Origin: Inquilinus limosus
Lineage (GTDB): Bacteria > Pseudomonadota > Alphaproteobacteria > DSM-16000 > Inquilinaceae
Length of the DNA: 33,393 nucleotides
Assembly: GCF_002195995.1 (NCBI RefSeq)
Contig: NZ_NHON01000068.1
Location: 1-33,393 of the forward strand
Direction of reading: 5' to 3'
A program made the translations under genes and the position numbers. Positions 22,655-30,979 of this stretch are shown one piece after another. Within the stretch, counting starts at the first letter, position 1. Each line of letters starts with the position of its first letter. The notes beneath the pieces were generated by a model that was not told the DNA's origin, searched no databases, and worked only from the letters and a program-made list of their open reading frames with translations.

Positions 22655-23926
22655 TCAGTCTACCTTGGCAAGCCAGGGCGGCAGGCTCTCCCCGGCGACC
22701 ATCTCTTCAAATGTGGGCCGTTTTCTGACGATGGCAAACCGATCTTTGTCGACCAGCACCTCCGGCACCAGCGGCCGGGTGTTGTAGGTCGACGCCATCA
22801 CGGCCCCGTAGGCGCCCGCGCCGGTGAAGGCGACGAGGTCGCCGGCGGCCAGCGGCGGCAGCGACCGGCCCTTGGCGAAGGTGTCGCTGCTCTCGCAGAC
22901 CGGGCCGACGACGTCGAATTCGGCCTCGGCCGCGCCCTCCGCCGGCTGGCGCAGCGGCACGATGCCGTGCCAGGCCTCGTACATCGCCGGGCGGATCAGG
23001 TCGTTCATCGCCGCGTCGAGGATGACGAAGTTCCGCGTCCGCCCCGGCTTGATGAAGATCACCCGCGACAATAGGACGCCGGCATCGCCGCAGATCGACC
23101 GGCCCGGCTCGCACATCAGGTGGCAGCCGAGGTCGCCCACGGTCTCGCGCACGATGCGGGCATAGTCGGCCAGCGCCGGCGCCGGATCGCCCTTGTAGGA
23201 GATGCCGATGCCGCCGCCGAGGTCGAGCCGCTCGACCACATGGCCGGCGGCGCGCAGATCGCGCACCAGCTCGGCCAGGCGGCGATAGGCGTCGCGATAG
23301 GGCGACAGGTCCAGGAGCTGGCTGCCGATATGGGCGGCGATGCCGACCGGGCGGACGCCCGGCAGGGCCCGCGCCCGCTCATAGGCCGCCAAGGCGTCCT
23401 CGAGCTCGATGCCGAACTTGTCGCCCTTGCGGCCGGTCGAGATCTTGGCGTGGGTCTTGGCGTCGACATCCGGATTCACCCGGAAGGCGACGACCGCGTC
23501 GCGCCGCACCCGCACCGCGACCTGCGACAGCAGTTCCAGCTCCTGCAGCGATTCGACGTTGATCTGGTGGATGCCGGCCAGGAGGGCCGCCTCCAGATCC
23601 TCCGCGGTCTTGCCGACGCCGGAGAAGACGATGCGGTCCGGCGGGCAGCCGGCGGCCAGGGCCCGCTTCATCTCGCCGGTCGAGACCACATCGATGCCGG
23701 CGCCCTGCTGCACCAGGGTGCGCAGCACCGCGAGGTTCGAGTTGGCCTTGGCGGCGAAGCAGACCGCGATCGGCAGCCCGGCCAGCGCGTCGACATAGGC
23801 GCGATAATTCGCCACCAGCGCCGCGGTCGAATAGACATAGGCCGGCGTGCCGATCTCGGCGGCCACGGCGGCGAGATCGACGTCCTCGGCGAAGAGGGCG
23901 CCGTTGCGATAGGCGAAGGCGGTCAT
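22655..23926 (-). CDS. lysA: Diaminopimelate decarboxylase
   Basis: 423 residues, a fold type III PLP enzyme. The PLP Lys is Lys60 in CFAAKANSN. Other signatures are FRVNPDVDAKTHAKISTG, AAHIGSQLLDLSPY, LGGGIGISY, CEPGRSI and the C-terminal GPVCESSDTFAK, which contributes the catalytic Cys and substrate-site Glu across the dimer interface, plus AGAYGAVMASTYNTRP. It decarboxylates meso-diaminopimelate to L-lysine, the last step of lysine synthesis. The ATG at 23926 overlaps the stop of the LptM-like lipoprotein gene by 4 bases (ATGA), so translation is coupled in the order argH-lptM-lysA. Length is usual for the family. Confidence 0.97.
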   Translation of the reverse strand: MTAFAYRNGALFAEDVDLAAVAAEIGTPAYVYSTAALVANYRAYVDALAGLPIAVCFAAKANSNLAVLRTLVQQGAGIDVVSTGEMKRALAAGCPPDRIVFSGVGKTAEDLEAALLAGIHQINVESLQELELLSQVAVRVRRDAVVAFRVNPDVDAKTHAKISTGRKGDKFGIELEDALAAYERARALPGVRPVGIAAHIGSQLLDLSPYRDAYRRLAELVRDLRAAGHVVERLDLGGGIGISYKGDPAPALADYARIVRETVGDLGCHLMCEPGRSICGDAGVLLSRVIFIKPGRTRNFVILDAAMNDLIRPAMYEAWHGIVPLRQPAEGAAEAEFDVVGPVCESSDTFAKGRSLPPLAAGDLVAFTGAGAYGAVMASTYNTRPLVPEVLVDKDRFAIVRKRPTFEEMVAGESLPPWLAKVD

Positions 23927-24051
23927 GTGGCGGGATAGCCTCGGGGGTAGGCGGAGGTCTTGGGATCAGGCGGGCTGACCGAGGCCGCCTTCTTGCCGCA
24001 GGCGACGAGGCCGAACGCCAGGGTGACGGCGAGGATGATACGCAGGATCAC
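23923..24051 (-). CDS. lptM: LptM/YifL-like small lipoprotein
   Basis: 42 codons from a GTG at 24051 ([20 protein letters not shown], with GTG read as Met). It has a hydrophobic signal and a lipobox LVAC ending at Cys18, followed by the GKK of the LptM pattern CGxKG and a short Pro/Ser tail ([14 protein letters not shown]). LptM assists assembly of the LptD-LptE lipopolysaccharide translocon at the outer membrane. The gene overlaps argH upstream (GTGA) and lysA downstream (ATGA), each by 4 bases. A short lipoprotein between argH and lysA is a widespread arrangement. The family call is by pattern and context; a gene this short leaves some doubt about the name. Confidence 0.85.
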   Translation of the reverse strand: MILRIILAVTLAFGLVACGKKAASVSPPDPKTSAYPRGYPAT

Positions 24052-25472
24052 AGGAAACGCTCCTTTGCGGCCTGGACGGCTTCGCGCACCCGGTCGGGCG
24101 CCGTGCCGCCATGGCTCTTCCGGCTGGCGACCGAGGCCTCGGCGGTCAGCACGGCGTAGACGGCGTCGGTGATGCCGGGATGGACCGCCTGCATCTCGGC
24201 CAAAGGCAGGTCGGACAGGTGGCAGCCCTTGTCCTCGGCCAGCTTCACCAGATGGCCGGTGATGTGGTGGGCCTCGCGGAACGGCACGCCGAGCTGCCGC
24301 ACCAGCCAGTCGGCCAGGTCGGTCGCGGTCGGAAAGCCGGCCTCGGTGGCCCGGCGCATCGCCTCGGCGTTGACGGTCCAGCTCTCGACCATGCCGGTCA
24401 TGGCGGCCAGGCACAGCATCAGCGTGTCGTCGGCGTCGAAGACCGGCTCCTTATCCTCCTGCATGTCCTTCTGGTAGGTCAGGGGCAGGCCCTTCATCAC
24501 GGTCAGCAAGGCGCCGAGGCTGCCGAACACCCGGCCGGTCTTGCCGCGCACCAGCTCCGCCGCATCCGGGTTGCGCTTCTGCGGCATGATCGACGAGCCG
24601 GTCGAGAAGCCGTCGGACAGGCGGACGAAGCGGAACTGCGGCGTCGACCAGAACACGATCTCCTCCGCCAGCCGCGACAGGTGCATGGCGCAGATGCCGG
24701 CGGTGGCGAGGTAGTCGAGCGCGAAATCGCGGTCGGAGACGCTGTCGAGCGAGTTGGCCGTCGGCCGGTCGAAGCCCAGCGCCTTGGCGGTCGCGTGCCG
24801 GTCGATCGGATAGGGCGTGCCGGCCAGGGCGGCTGCCCCCAGCGGACATTCATTGGCCCGGGCGCGGGCATCGGCGACGCGGCTGCGGTCGCGCCCCAGC
24901 ATCTCGACATAGGCCAGCAGGTGGTGGCCGAAGGTGACCGGCTGCGCCACCTGGAGGTGGGTGAAGCCCGGCAGGATGGTGTCGGCATGCTGCCCGGCCT
25001 GGGCGATCAGCGCCGCCTGCAGCGCCTGCAGCCCCTGCTCCAGCCGGTCGAAGGCGTCGCGCACCCACAGGCGGAAATCGGTCGCCACCTGGTCGTTGCG
25101 GCTGCGCGCCGTGTGCAGCCGCCCCGCGGCCGGGCCGATGATCTCGGTCAGCCGCGATTCCACGTTGAAGTGGATGTCCTCGAGCGCGGTCTTGAACTCG
25201 AACTTGCCCTCGGCGATCTCGCCGGCGATCTGCTCGAGGCCGTGGTCGATCGCCGCCGCGTCCTCGGCGGACACGATGCCCTGGGCGGCAAGCATTGCGA
25301 CATGAGCGCGCGACCCGGCGATGTCCTGCGCCCAGAGCTTGCGGTCGAAGCCGATCGAGGCGTTGATCCGCTCCATGATCGCGGCCGGCCCGCCGGCGAA
25401 GCGGCCGCCCCACATCGGATTGGTGCCTTTATCGGGCACGACGGGAGTGGCAGGCTGGGTCGGGTCGGGCAT
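24048..25472 (-). CDS. argH: Argininosuccinate lyase
   Basis: 474 residues from the ATG at 25472 ([20 protein letters not shown]). The frame is open further upstream but there runs antisense to tlpA. It belongs to the fumarase/aspartase superfamily: WGGRFAGGP near the start, [10 protein letters not shown] at 120-129, THLQVAQP near 171-178, and the signature [12 protein letters not shown] at 292-303 with the catalytic Ser loop. It splits argininosuccinate to arginine and fumarate. It is first in the minus-strand run argH-lptM-lysA-DUF4175-dehydratase. Its start is only 14 bp from the divergent tlpA start, so the two promoters must lie in each other's coding regions or overlap. No good Shine-Dalgarno precedes this ATG. 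Confidence 0.97.
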   Translation of the reverse strand: MPDPTQPATPVVPDKGTNPMWGGRFAGGPAAIMERINASIGFDRKLWAQDIAGSRAHVAMLAAQGIVSAEDAAAIDHGLEQIAGEIAEGKFEFKTALEDIHFNVESRLTEIIGPAAGRLHTARSRNDQVATDFRLWVRDAFDRLEQGLQALQAALIAQAGQHADTILPGFTHLQVAQPVTFGHHLLAYVEMLGRDRSRVADARARANECPLGAAALAGTPYPIDRHATAKALGFDRPTANSLDSVSDRDFALDYLATAGICAMHLSRLAEEIVFWSTPQFRFVRLSDGFSTGSSIMPQKRNPDAAELVRGKTGRVFGSLGALLTVMKGLPLTYQKDMQEDKEPVFDADDTLMLCLAAMTGMVESWTVNAEAMRRATEAGFPTATDLADWLVRQLGVPFREAHHITGHLVKLAEDKGCHLSDLPLAEMQAVHPGITDAVYAVLTAEASVASRKSHGGTAPDRVREAVQAAKERFL

Positions 25473-25486
25473 GGGGTGAGGACCGG

Positions 25487-26071
25487 ATGAAGAAGACGGG
25501 AACGATCGCCGCGGGCGTGGCCGTCCTGGTGCTGCTGGCGGCGGGCGCGGCCTGGTGGACGCAGCGAGCCCCGGAGGGCCGGCCGCCCCTGAGCGGCACC
25601 GTCGCCAGCTTCGTCCTGGCCGACCGGCCTGAGCCGGCACCGGAGATTACCTTCTCCGACGCCACGGGCAACACCCTTCGTCTCGCCGACTTCAAGGGCA
25701 AGGTCGTGCTGCTCAACCTGTGGGCGACCTGGTGCGCCCCCTGCGTCAAGGAGATGCCGGCGCTGGACCGGCTGCAGGCGAAGCTGGGCGGCGCCGACTT
25801 CACCGTGCTGGCGCTGTCGATCGACCGCGAGGGGCTGGCCAAGGTGCAGCCCTTCTTCGACGCCCACAAGATCGCGGCGCTGCCGGCCTATCTCGACCCC
25901 GGCGGCCGGTCCCCGGCGCTGTTCGCCGCCCGCGGCCTGCCGACGACGCTGCTGATCGACCGCGACGGCACCGTGATCGGCCGCCAGGAAGGTTCGGCCG
26001 AATGGGACGACGACAGCTCGATCGCGCTGCTGCGCTTCTATCTCGATCGCGGGAAGGCCGGGTCGGCCTGA
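25487..26071 (+). CDS. tlpA: TlpA-like membrane-anchored thioredoxin
   Basis: 194 residues. An N-terminal hydrophobic helix at about 5-24 ([20 protein letters not shown]) tethers it to the inner membrane with the thioredoxin fold in the periplasm. The active site is WATWCAPC with Cys83 and Cys86, and GLPTT near 151 supplies the cis-proline. Proteins of this family reduce periplasmic disulfides, notably in cytochrome c or cytochrome oxidase assembly. GAGG lies 6 bases before the ATG. Adjacency to argH, divergent, is typical of alphaproteobacteria. The exact client protein cannot be told from the sequence. Confidence 0.92.
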   Translation: MKKTGTIAAGVAVLVLLAAGAAWWTQRAPEGRPPLSGTVASFVLADRPEPAPEITFSDATGNTLRLADFKGKVVLLNLWATWCAPCVKEMPALDRLQAKLGGADFTVLALSIDREGLAKVQPFFDAHKIAALPAYLDPGGRSPALFAARGLPTTLLIDRDGTVIGRQEGSAEWDDDSSIALLRFYLDRGKAGSA

Positions 26072-26075
26072 CGGC

Positions 26076-26153
26076 TCAGAGGGGCTGCGAGCCCATGTAG
26101 AAGCCGACCAGCAGGAGAACGCCGTAAACCCAGATGATGGTGCGGAGCAACAT
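26076..26153 (-). CDS. 25-residue single-pass membrane peptide
   Basis: A 26-codon frame (with stop) from the ATG at 26153. The peptide starts MLLRTIIWVYGVLLLVGFYM and ends GSQPL: an almost wholly hydrophobic helix with one Arg at position 4 and a short polar tail. A purine-rich Shine-Dalgarno region (GAGGAAAGGA) ends 2 bases before the ATG, and its first GAGG has normal spacing. Upstream there is also a CRP-like palindrome. It resembles in kind the small subunits of membrane oxidases and transporters, but I do not recognise it. It is convergent with tlpA, ending 4 bp after its stop. Confidence 0.55.
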   Translation of the reverse strand: MLLRTIIWVYGVLLLVGFYMGSQPL

Positions 26154-26155
26154 GG

Positions 26156-26188
26156 TCCTTTCCTCGGGCTCAAGGCCCAAGGAAAGGA
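26156..26188 (-). promoter_or_regulatory. 14-bp hairpin sequestering the Shine-Dalgarno of the small membrane ORF
   Basis: As minus-strand RNA this reads UCCUUUCCUUGGGC, loop CUUGA, then GCCCGAGGAAAGGA, 2 bases before the AUG. All 14 positions pair, one as a U-G wobble; read on the plus strand that position would be a C-A mismatch. So the structure fits a transcript of this strand. The 3' arm is the ribosome-binding region itself, so the hairpin would block translation until opened, as in an RNA thermometer or trans-acting RNA switch. Confidence 0.6.
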
Positions 26189-26212
26189 TTACGCTGCCCC
26201 GCGTGAATCAGA

Positions 26213-26228
26213 TGTGACGGCGGTCACG
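26213..26228. promoter_or_regulatory. CRP/FNR-family-like palindrome TGTGA-N6-TCACG
   Basis: TGTGACGGCGGTCACG has symmetric GTGAC...GTCAC arms with the spacing of CRP-type sites. It is about 60 bp upstream of the small membrane ORF start (minus strand) and about 180 bp before the CoA-ester lyase start (plus strand). Motif evidence only. Confidence 0.4.
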
Positions 26229-26273
26229 GGGCGATTTCACGCTGTCGCAATGGCCGCCGTCGCCTCCCCTCTG

Positions 26274-26365
26274 TTGTCATCCTCGGGCTTGACCCGAGGA
26301 TCCAGGGGCCGCCAGAGCGGCTCTTGATGGCCCCTGGATTGCCGGGTCAAGCCCGGCAATGACAA
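26274..26365. repeat. Palindromic repeat with type-C left arm and type-D right arm
   Basis: TTGTCATCCTCGGGCTTGAC then CCGAGGATCCAGG on the left; CCTGGATTGCCGGGTCAAGC then CCGGCAATGACAA on the right. Each arm holds its own small hairpin around GGGCTTGACCC, and the outer TTGTCAT pairs with ATGACAA. It lies in the 250-bp gene-free stretch between the small ORF and the CoA-ester lyase. Confidence 0.8.
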
Positions 26366-26403
26366 ATTGGGGTCGATCACCGTGACACCCCGAAGGCCAC
26401 CCG

Positions 26404-27276
26404 ATGACCATTCGCCCCCGCCGCTCGCTGCTCTATGTCCCCGGCTCGAACCCGCGCGCGCTGGACAAGGCGCGCACGCTGGATGCCGACGGGCTGATCC
26501 TGGACCTGGAGGATGCGGTGGCGCCGGACGCCAAGGTCGCCGCGCGGGAGCGGATCGTCGCGGCCGTCAGCGCCGGCGGCTGGGGGCCGCGCGAGGTGCT
26601 GGTGCGCGCCAATGCCGCCGACACGCCCTGGGGCGCCGACGACCTGGCCGCCCTGGCCGGCAGCGGCGCCGACGGCATCGTCCTGTCCAAGGTCGAGCGG
26701 CCGGAGGCGGTGAAGGCGGCCGAGGCGGCGCTGCGCGAGGTCGGCGCGCCGGAGACCCTGCGGCTGTGGTGCATGGTCGAGACGCCGCTCGGCGTGCTGA
26801 ACGCCGCGGCGGTCGCCGGCTCCTCCGCCCGGCTGGCCGGGCTGATCCTCGGCACCTCGGACCTGGCCAAGGACCTGCGGGCGGCGCATGAGCCGGGACG
26901 GCAGCCGCTGCTGACCGCGCTGGGGCTGTGCCTGCTGGCCGGCCGGGCCCATGGCCTCGCCGTGATCGACGGCGTCCATCTCGACCTCGAGGACGAGGCC
27001 GGCTTTGCCGAATCGTGCCGGCAGGGCGCGGCACTGGGCTTCGACGGCAAGTCGCTGATCCATCCGAAGACCATCGCCGCCGCCAACGCCGCCTTCGCGC
27101 CCTCGACCGAGACGGTGGAGACCGCGCTGAGGGTGATCGCCGCCCATGCCGCGGCCGTGCAGGCCGGCCAGGGCGTCACCGTGGTCGACGGAAGGCTGGT
27201 CGAGGCGCTGCATGTCAGCGATGCGGAGCGGGTATTGGCCCTGCACCGCGCCATCGCCGAGCGCGGCGGCGCGTAG
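26404..27276 (+). CDS. CoA ester lyase, HpcH/HpaI-CitE family (malyl-CoA lyase-like)
   Basis: 290 residues, a TIM barrel of the citrate lyase beta/malyl-CoA lyase group. Motifs are RSLLYVPGSNPRALDKAR at the start, ILDLEDAVAPDAK (acidic metal ligands), the MVETPLGVLNA strand with another conserved Glu, LGTSDLAKDL, and GFDGKSLIHP at about 215-224. GAAGG lies about 7 bases before the ATG. Such enzymes cleave (or hydrolyse) malyl-, citramalyl- or methylmalyl-CoA. Lying 172 bp before sdhC is a common alphaproteobacterial arrangement and suggests a link to C4-acid metabolism. The exact CoA ester cannot be assigned. Confidence 0.9.
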   Translation: MTIRPRRSLLYVPGSNPRALDKARTLDADGLILDLEDAVAPDAKVAARERIVAAVSAGGWGPREVLVRANAADTPWGADDLAALAGSGADGIVLSKVERPEAVKAAEAALREVGAPETLRLWCMVETPLGVLNAAAVAGSSARLAGLILGTSDLAKDLRAAHEPGRQPLLTALGLCLLAGRAHGLAVIDGVHLDLEDEAGFAESCRQGAALGFDGKSLIHPKTIAAANAAFAPSTETVETALRVIAAHAAAVQAGQGVTVVDGRLVEALHVSDAERVLALHRAIAERGGA

Positions 27277-27341
27277 CGATCGCGCCCGCTTCGCCCTAGT
27301 TGCGAATGGCTCTCATCTGCTTGAAACTATTGGCCTGTTCG

Positions 27342-27370
27342 TTGACTTGCTGCAGTGCGGCGCGTAAGTC
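27342..27370 (+). promoter_or_regulatory. Probable sigma-70 promoter of the sdh operon
   Basis: TTGACT (27342-27347), a 17-base spacer and TAAGTC (27365-27370) lie about 80 bp before the sdhC start, in the only relatively AT-rich part of the gap between the CoA lyase and sdhC. The match to consensus is good at -35 and moderate at -10. Confidence 0.5.
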
Positions 27371-27448
27371 ACTGACGACCCGTTCAGGCTCGATCGCGAC
27401 AGGCCGCGCCCGCGCCTGATGCCCATTTGCGCATCGGAGAAAATCCGC

Positions 27449-27856
27449 ATGTCCGCCTCCGAGGCAGTTCCTCAGAAACGGCCGAGGCCTCTCTCGCCCC
27501 ACCTGCAGATCTATCGTCCGCAGATCTCGAGCGCGCTGTCGATCTTCCATCGCGGCACCGGCATCGCCCTGTCCATCGGCACCCTGCTGCTGGCCTGGTG
27601 GGTGATCGCGGCGGCCGCCGGCCCCGAGGCCTTCGCGGCGGCGCAGTGGTTCATCGGCTCCTGGCTCGGCCTCCTGATGCTGTTCGGCTGGACGGCGTCG
27701 CTGTTCTACCATCTCTGCGCCGGCATCCGGCACCTGGCCTGGGACGCCGGCTGGGGCTACGACCTGCCGACCATGCACAGGACCGGCTACGCCGTGCTGA
27801 TCGGCACCGCGGTGCTGACCGTGCTGGCCTGGATCATCGGCCTGGTGGTGTGGTGA
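27449..27856 (+). CDS. sdhC: Succinate dehydrogenase cytochrome b556 subunit
   Basis: 135 residues from the ATG at 27449, chosen over an in-frame ATG at 27419 because GGAG stands 9 bases before it and MSASEAVPQKRPRPLSPHLQ is a normal SdhC N-terminus. There are three membrane helices at about 36-56, 66-88 and 110-132. Signatures are RPLSPHLQIYRPQ, SIFHRGTGIAL (His34-Arg35, quinone site region) and LFYHLCAGIRHLAWD, where His88 is the expected heme b ligand. With SdhD it anchors complex II in the inner membrane and passes electrons to ubiquinone. First gene of sdhCDAB; its stop overlaps the sdhD ATG. Confidence 0.95.
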   Translation: MSASEAVPQKRPRPLSPHLQIYRPQISSALSIFHRGTGIALSIGTLLLAWWVIAAAAGPEAFAAAQWFIGSWLGLLMLFGWTASLFYHLCAGIRHLAWDAGWGYDLPTMHRTGYAVLIGTAVLTVLAWIIGLVVW

Positions 27857-28251
27857 TGAGCAGCAAGAACGCCTCCCTCCGCACCCCGCTGGCGCATGCC
27901 CGCGGCCTCGGCTCCGCCAAGTCCGGCTTCGCCCATTGGCGCGGCCTGCGCGTCACCGCGCTGGCGCTGGTCCCGCTGACGATCTGGTTCGTGATCTCGG
28001 TGATCGCCCATCTCGGCTCGCCGCTGCCGGAGATCCGGGCCTGGCTGGGCCATCCGGTCAACGCCGCCCTGTTCATCCTGTTCATCGCCATCGGCCTGCA
28101 CCACGCGGCCAACGGCCTGACCGAGGTCTATGAGGACTACGTCCACGGCCATCACACCAAGCTGGTCGCCGACCTGGCGACCAAGGGCCTGGCCCTGTTC
28201 CTGGGGGCGGCGATGACCGTCTCCGTCCTCAAGATCGCCATGCTGGGATAA
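27856..28251 (+). CDS. sdhD: Succinate dehydrogenase hydrophobic membrane anchor subunit
   Basis: 131 residues. The ATG at 27856 shares one base with the sdhC TGA, so translation is coupled. Three membrane helices lie at about 33-53, 67-88 and 108-128. The family motif is [19 protein letters not shown], in which His82 or His83 would provide the second heme ligand and Asp94-Tyr95 belong to the quinone site. The N-terminus has [19 protein letters not shown], usual for alphaproteobacterial SdhD. sdhA follows 4 bp later. Confidence 0.95.
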   Translation: MSSKNASLRTPLAHARGLGSAKSGFAHWRGLRVTALALVPLTIWFVISVIAHLGSPLPEIRAWLGHPVNAALFILFIAIGLHHAANGLTEVYEDYVHGHHTKLVADLATKGLALFLGAAMTVSVLKIAMLG

Positions 28252-28255
28252 CCCG

Positions 28256-30046
28256 ATGCCCGCCTCCTACACCTTCATCGATCACTTCCACGACGTCGTC
28301 GTGGTGGGTGGCGGCGGCGCCGGCCTGCGCGCCACCTTCGGCATGGCCGAGAAGGGGCTGAAGACCGCCTGCATCACCAAGGTCTTCCCGACCCGCAGCC
28401 ACACCGTGGCCGCCCAGGGCGGCGTCTCCGCCGCGCTCGGCAATATGGGGCCGGACGACTGGCGCTGGCACATGTACGACACCGTCAAGGGCTCCGACTG
28501 GCTCGGCGACCAGGACGCGATCGAGTACATGTGCCGCGAGGCGATCCCGGCGATCATCGAGCTCGAGCATTACGGCATGCCCTTCAGCCGCACGGAGGAG
28601 GGCAAGATCTACCAGCGCGCCTTCGGCGGCATGACCACCGAATACGGCAAGGGCCGCGCCTACCGCACCTGCGCCGCGGCCGACCGCACCGGCCACGCCA
28701 TGCTGCACACGCTGTACCAGCAGGCGCTGAAGCACGAGGCGGAGTTCTTCGTCGAGTACTTCGCCATCGACCTGATCATGGACGAGGACGGCGCCTGCCG
28801 CGGCGTCGTCGCCTGGAACCTGGACGACGGCACCATCCACCGCTTCTTCGGCCACCAGACGGTGCTGGCGACCGGCGGCTACGGCCGCGCCTATTTCTCC
28901 TGCACCTCGGCCCACACCTGCACCGGCGACGGCGGCGGCATGGTGGCCCGCGCCGGCCTGCCGCTGCAGGACATGGAGTTCGTGCAGTTCCACCCGACCG
29001 GCATCTACGGCGCCGGCTGCCTGATCACCGAGGGCGTGCGCGGCGAAGGCGGGTACCTGACCAACAGCGAGGGCGAGCGCTTCATGGAGCGCTACGCCCC
29101 CTCGGCCAAGGACCTGGCGTCGCGCGACGTGGTCAGCCGGTCGATGACGATCGAGATCCGCGAGGGCCGCGGCGTCGGCCCGAACAAGGACCACATCCAC
29201 CTGCATGTCGAGCATCTCGACGCCGACATCATCCACCACCGCCTGCCCGGCATCGCCGAGAGCGCCAAGATCTTCGCCGGCGTCGACGTGACCAAGGAGC
29301 CGATCCCGGTCCTGCCGACGGTGCACTACAACATGGGCGGCGTGCCGACCAATGTGCATTGCGAGGTGGTCAACCCGACCGCCGCCGACCCGAACCGCGT
29401 GGTGCCGGGGCTGATGGCGATCGGCGAGGCCGCCTGCGTCTCGGTGCACGGCGCCAACCGGCTGGGGTCGAACTCGCTGCTCGACCTCGTGGTGTTCGGA
29501 CGCGCCGCCGCCATCCGCTGCGCCGAGCTGATCAAGCCCGGCCAGACGCACAAGCCGGTGCCGGCCGATGCCGGCCAGTTCGCGCTGAACCGGCTGGACC
29601 GCGTGCGCCACGGCAAGCAGGAGGTCCGCACCGCCGACCTGCGGCTGGAGATGCAGCGGACGATGCAGAACGACGCCGCCGTCTTCCGCACCGGCCAGAC
29701 CATGGCCGAGGGCTGCGAGAAGATGGACGCCACCTGGGACAAGCAGAAGGGCCTGGGCGTCGCCGACAAGTCGCTGATCTGGAACTCGGACCTGGTGGAG
29801 ACGCTGGAGCTCGAGAACCTGATGATCAACGCCGTGACCACCATCCGCTCCGGCGTCAACCGGGAGGAGAGCCGCGGCGCCCATGCCCGCGAGGACTTCC
29901 CGGACCGCAACGACGTGGACTGGATGAAGCACAGCGTCGTCTGGATCGACGAGGCCGGCAAGACCCGCATCGACTACCGCCCGGTCCATCTCCAGCCGAT
30001 GACCAACGAGGTCCAGAGCTTCCCGCCGAAGGCGCGGGTGTACTGA
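28256..30046 (+). CDS. sdhA: Succinate dehydrogenase flavoprotein subunit
   Basis: 596 residues, normal length. FAD-binding [13 protein letters not shown] begins at about residue 14, and His49 in [12 protein letters not shown] is the residue that covalently carries FAD. Substrate-site and cap-domain motifs include [27 protein letters not shown] and [20 protein letters not shown]. The C-terminal helical domain ends [15 protein letters not shown] and ... [18 protein letters not shown]. It oxidises succinate to fumarate on the cytoplasmic face of complex II in the TCA cycle and respiratory chain. sdhB follows 7 bp later. Confidence 0.98.
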   Translation: MPASYTFIDHFHDVVVVGGGGAGLRATFGMAEKGLKTACITKVFPTRSHTVAAQGGVSAALGNMGPDDWRWHMYDTVKGSDWLGDQDAIEYMCREAIPAIIELEHYGMPFSRTEEGKIYQRAFGGMTTEYGKGRAYRTCAAADRTGHAMLHTLYQQALKHEAEFFVEYFAIDLIMDEDGACRGVVAWNLDDGTIHRFFGHQTVLATGGYGRAYFSCTSAHTCTGDGGGMVARAGLPLQDMEFVQFHPTGIYGAGCLITEGVRGEGGYLTNSEGERFMERYAPSAKDLASRDVVSRSMTIEIREGRGVGPNKDHIHLHVEHLDADIIHHRLPGIAESAKIFAGVDVTKEPIPVLPTVHYNMGGVPTNVHCEVVNPTAADPNRVVPGLMAIGEAACVSVHGANRLGSNSLLDLVVFGRAAAIRCAELIKPGQTHKPVPADAGQFALNRLDRVRHGKQEVRTADLRLEMQRTMQNDAAVFRTGQTMAEGCEKMDATWDKQKGLGVADKSLIWNSDLVETLELENLMINAVTTIRSGVNREESRGAHAREDFPDRNDVDWMKHSVVWIDEAGKTRIDYRPVHLQPMTNEVQSFPPKARVY

Positions 30047-30053
30047 GGACGAC

Positions 30054-30836
30054 ATGGCCGAATTCACCCTGCCCCGCAATTCCAAGGTCCAGCCCGGCAA
30101 GACCATTCGCGTCTCCGGCGAGATCAAGAAGCCGCGGACCTTCAAGATCTACCGCTGGGACCCGGACACGGGCGAGAACCCGCGCCTGGACACCTATGAG
30201 ATCGACCTCGCGCGCTGCGGGCCGATGGTCCTGGACGCGATCATCCACATCAAGAACGACATCGACTCGACCCTGACCTTCCGGCGCTCCTGCCGCGAGG
30301 GCATCTGCGGGTCCTGCGCGATGAACATCGACGGCACCAACACCCTGGCCTGCCTCAAGCCGATCGAGGAGGTCCAGGGCGACGTCAAGATCTACCCGCT
30401 GCCGCACATGCCGGTGGTGAAGGACCTGGTGCCGGAGCTGACCCACATCTACGCGCAATACGCGTCGATCAAGCCCTGGCTGCAGGCCGAGAGCCCACCG
30501 CCGCCCGACCGCGAGCGCCGGCAGAGCCCGGAGGAGCGCGAGAAGCTGGACGGCCTCTACGAGTGCATCCTGTGCTTCTGCTGCACCACCAGCTGCCCGA
30601 GCTACTGGTGGAACGGCGACAAGTATCTCGGCCCCGCGGTGCTGCTGCAGGCCTATCGCTGGATCGCCGACAGCCGGGACGAGATGACCGGCGAGCGGCT
30701 GGATGCGCTGGAGGATCCGTTCCGCCTCTATCGCTGCCACACCATCATGAACTGCACCAAGACCTGCCCGAAGGGCCTCAATCCCGCCAAGGCGATCGGC
30801 GAGATCAAGAAGCTGATGCTGGAACGGGCCGGCTGA
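30054..30836 (+). CDS. sdhB: Succinate dehydrogenase iron-sulfur subunit
   Basis: 260 residues. The N-terminal ferredoxin domain binds [2Fe-2S] through Cys80, Cys85, Cys88 and Cys100 ([10 protein letters not shown] ... TLAC). The C-terminal domain has [18 protein letters not shown] and [17 protein letters not shown] for the [4Fe-4S] and [3Fe-4S] clusters. It relays electrons from FAD in SdhA to heme and quinone in SdhC/D. The start [16 protein letters not shown] is the only sensible one. It is the last gene of the operon; a strong terminator begins 30 bp after its stop. Confidence 0.98.
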   Translation: MAEFTLPRNSKVQPGKTIRVSGEIKKPRTFKIYRWDPDTGENPRLDTYEIDLARCGPMVLDAIIHIKNDIDSTLTFRRSCREGICGSCAMNIDGTNTLACLKPIEEVQGDVKIYPLPHMPVVKDLVPELTHIYAQYASIKPWLQAESPPPPDRERRQSPEEREKLDGLYECILCFCCTTSCPSYWWNGDKYLGPAVLLQAYRWIADSRDEMTGERLDALEDPFRLYRCHTIMNCTKTCPKGLNPAKAIGEIKKLMLERAG

Positions 30837-30865
30837 TCCCCGCGCAGCGACGCAAGAAACGTCAC

Positions 30866-30896
30866 AAAAAAGCGCTGGTGACCCCAGCGCTTTTTT
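30866..30896 (+). terminator. Rho-independent terminator of sdhCDAB
   Basis: AAAAAA GCGCTGG, loop TGACC, CCAGCGC TTTTTT: a perfect 7-bp GC-rich stem extended by A-T pairs and ending in six Ts. It is symmetric enough to work from either side, but the only gene ending here is sdhB. Confidence 0.92.
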
Positions 30897-30956
30897 CTTA
30901 TCAACCGCCAGTCACCCCACGGTCTGCCCACCTCACGGAGCGATCCTGCACGCAAC

Positions 30957-30971
30957 ACACTCGAGGAGTGT
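30957..30971 (+). promoter_or_regulatory. Small hairpin over the Shine-Dalgarno of homospermidine synthase
   Basis: ACACTC-GAG-GAGTGT is a perfect 6-bp stem with a 3-base loop. The purine run GAGGAG (30963-30968), 11 bases before the ATG, is split between the loop and the 3' arm. It could limit ribosome access and make translation responsive to structure-binding ligands such as polyamines. It is short, so it may also be fortuitous. Confidence 0.35.
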
Positions 30972-30979
30972 CCCTGTAA

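Noticed and set aside
20096-23074. A plus-strand open frame of 992 codons opposite the DUF4175 and lysA genes
   Set aside because: Leu/His/Arg-biased shadow translation; the opposite strand encodes recognised families in the same bases.
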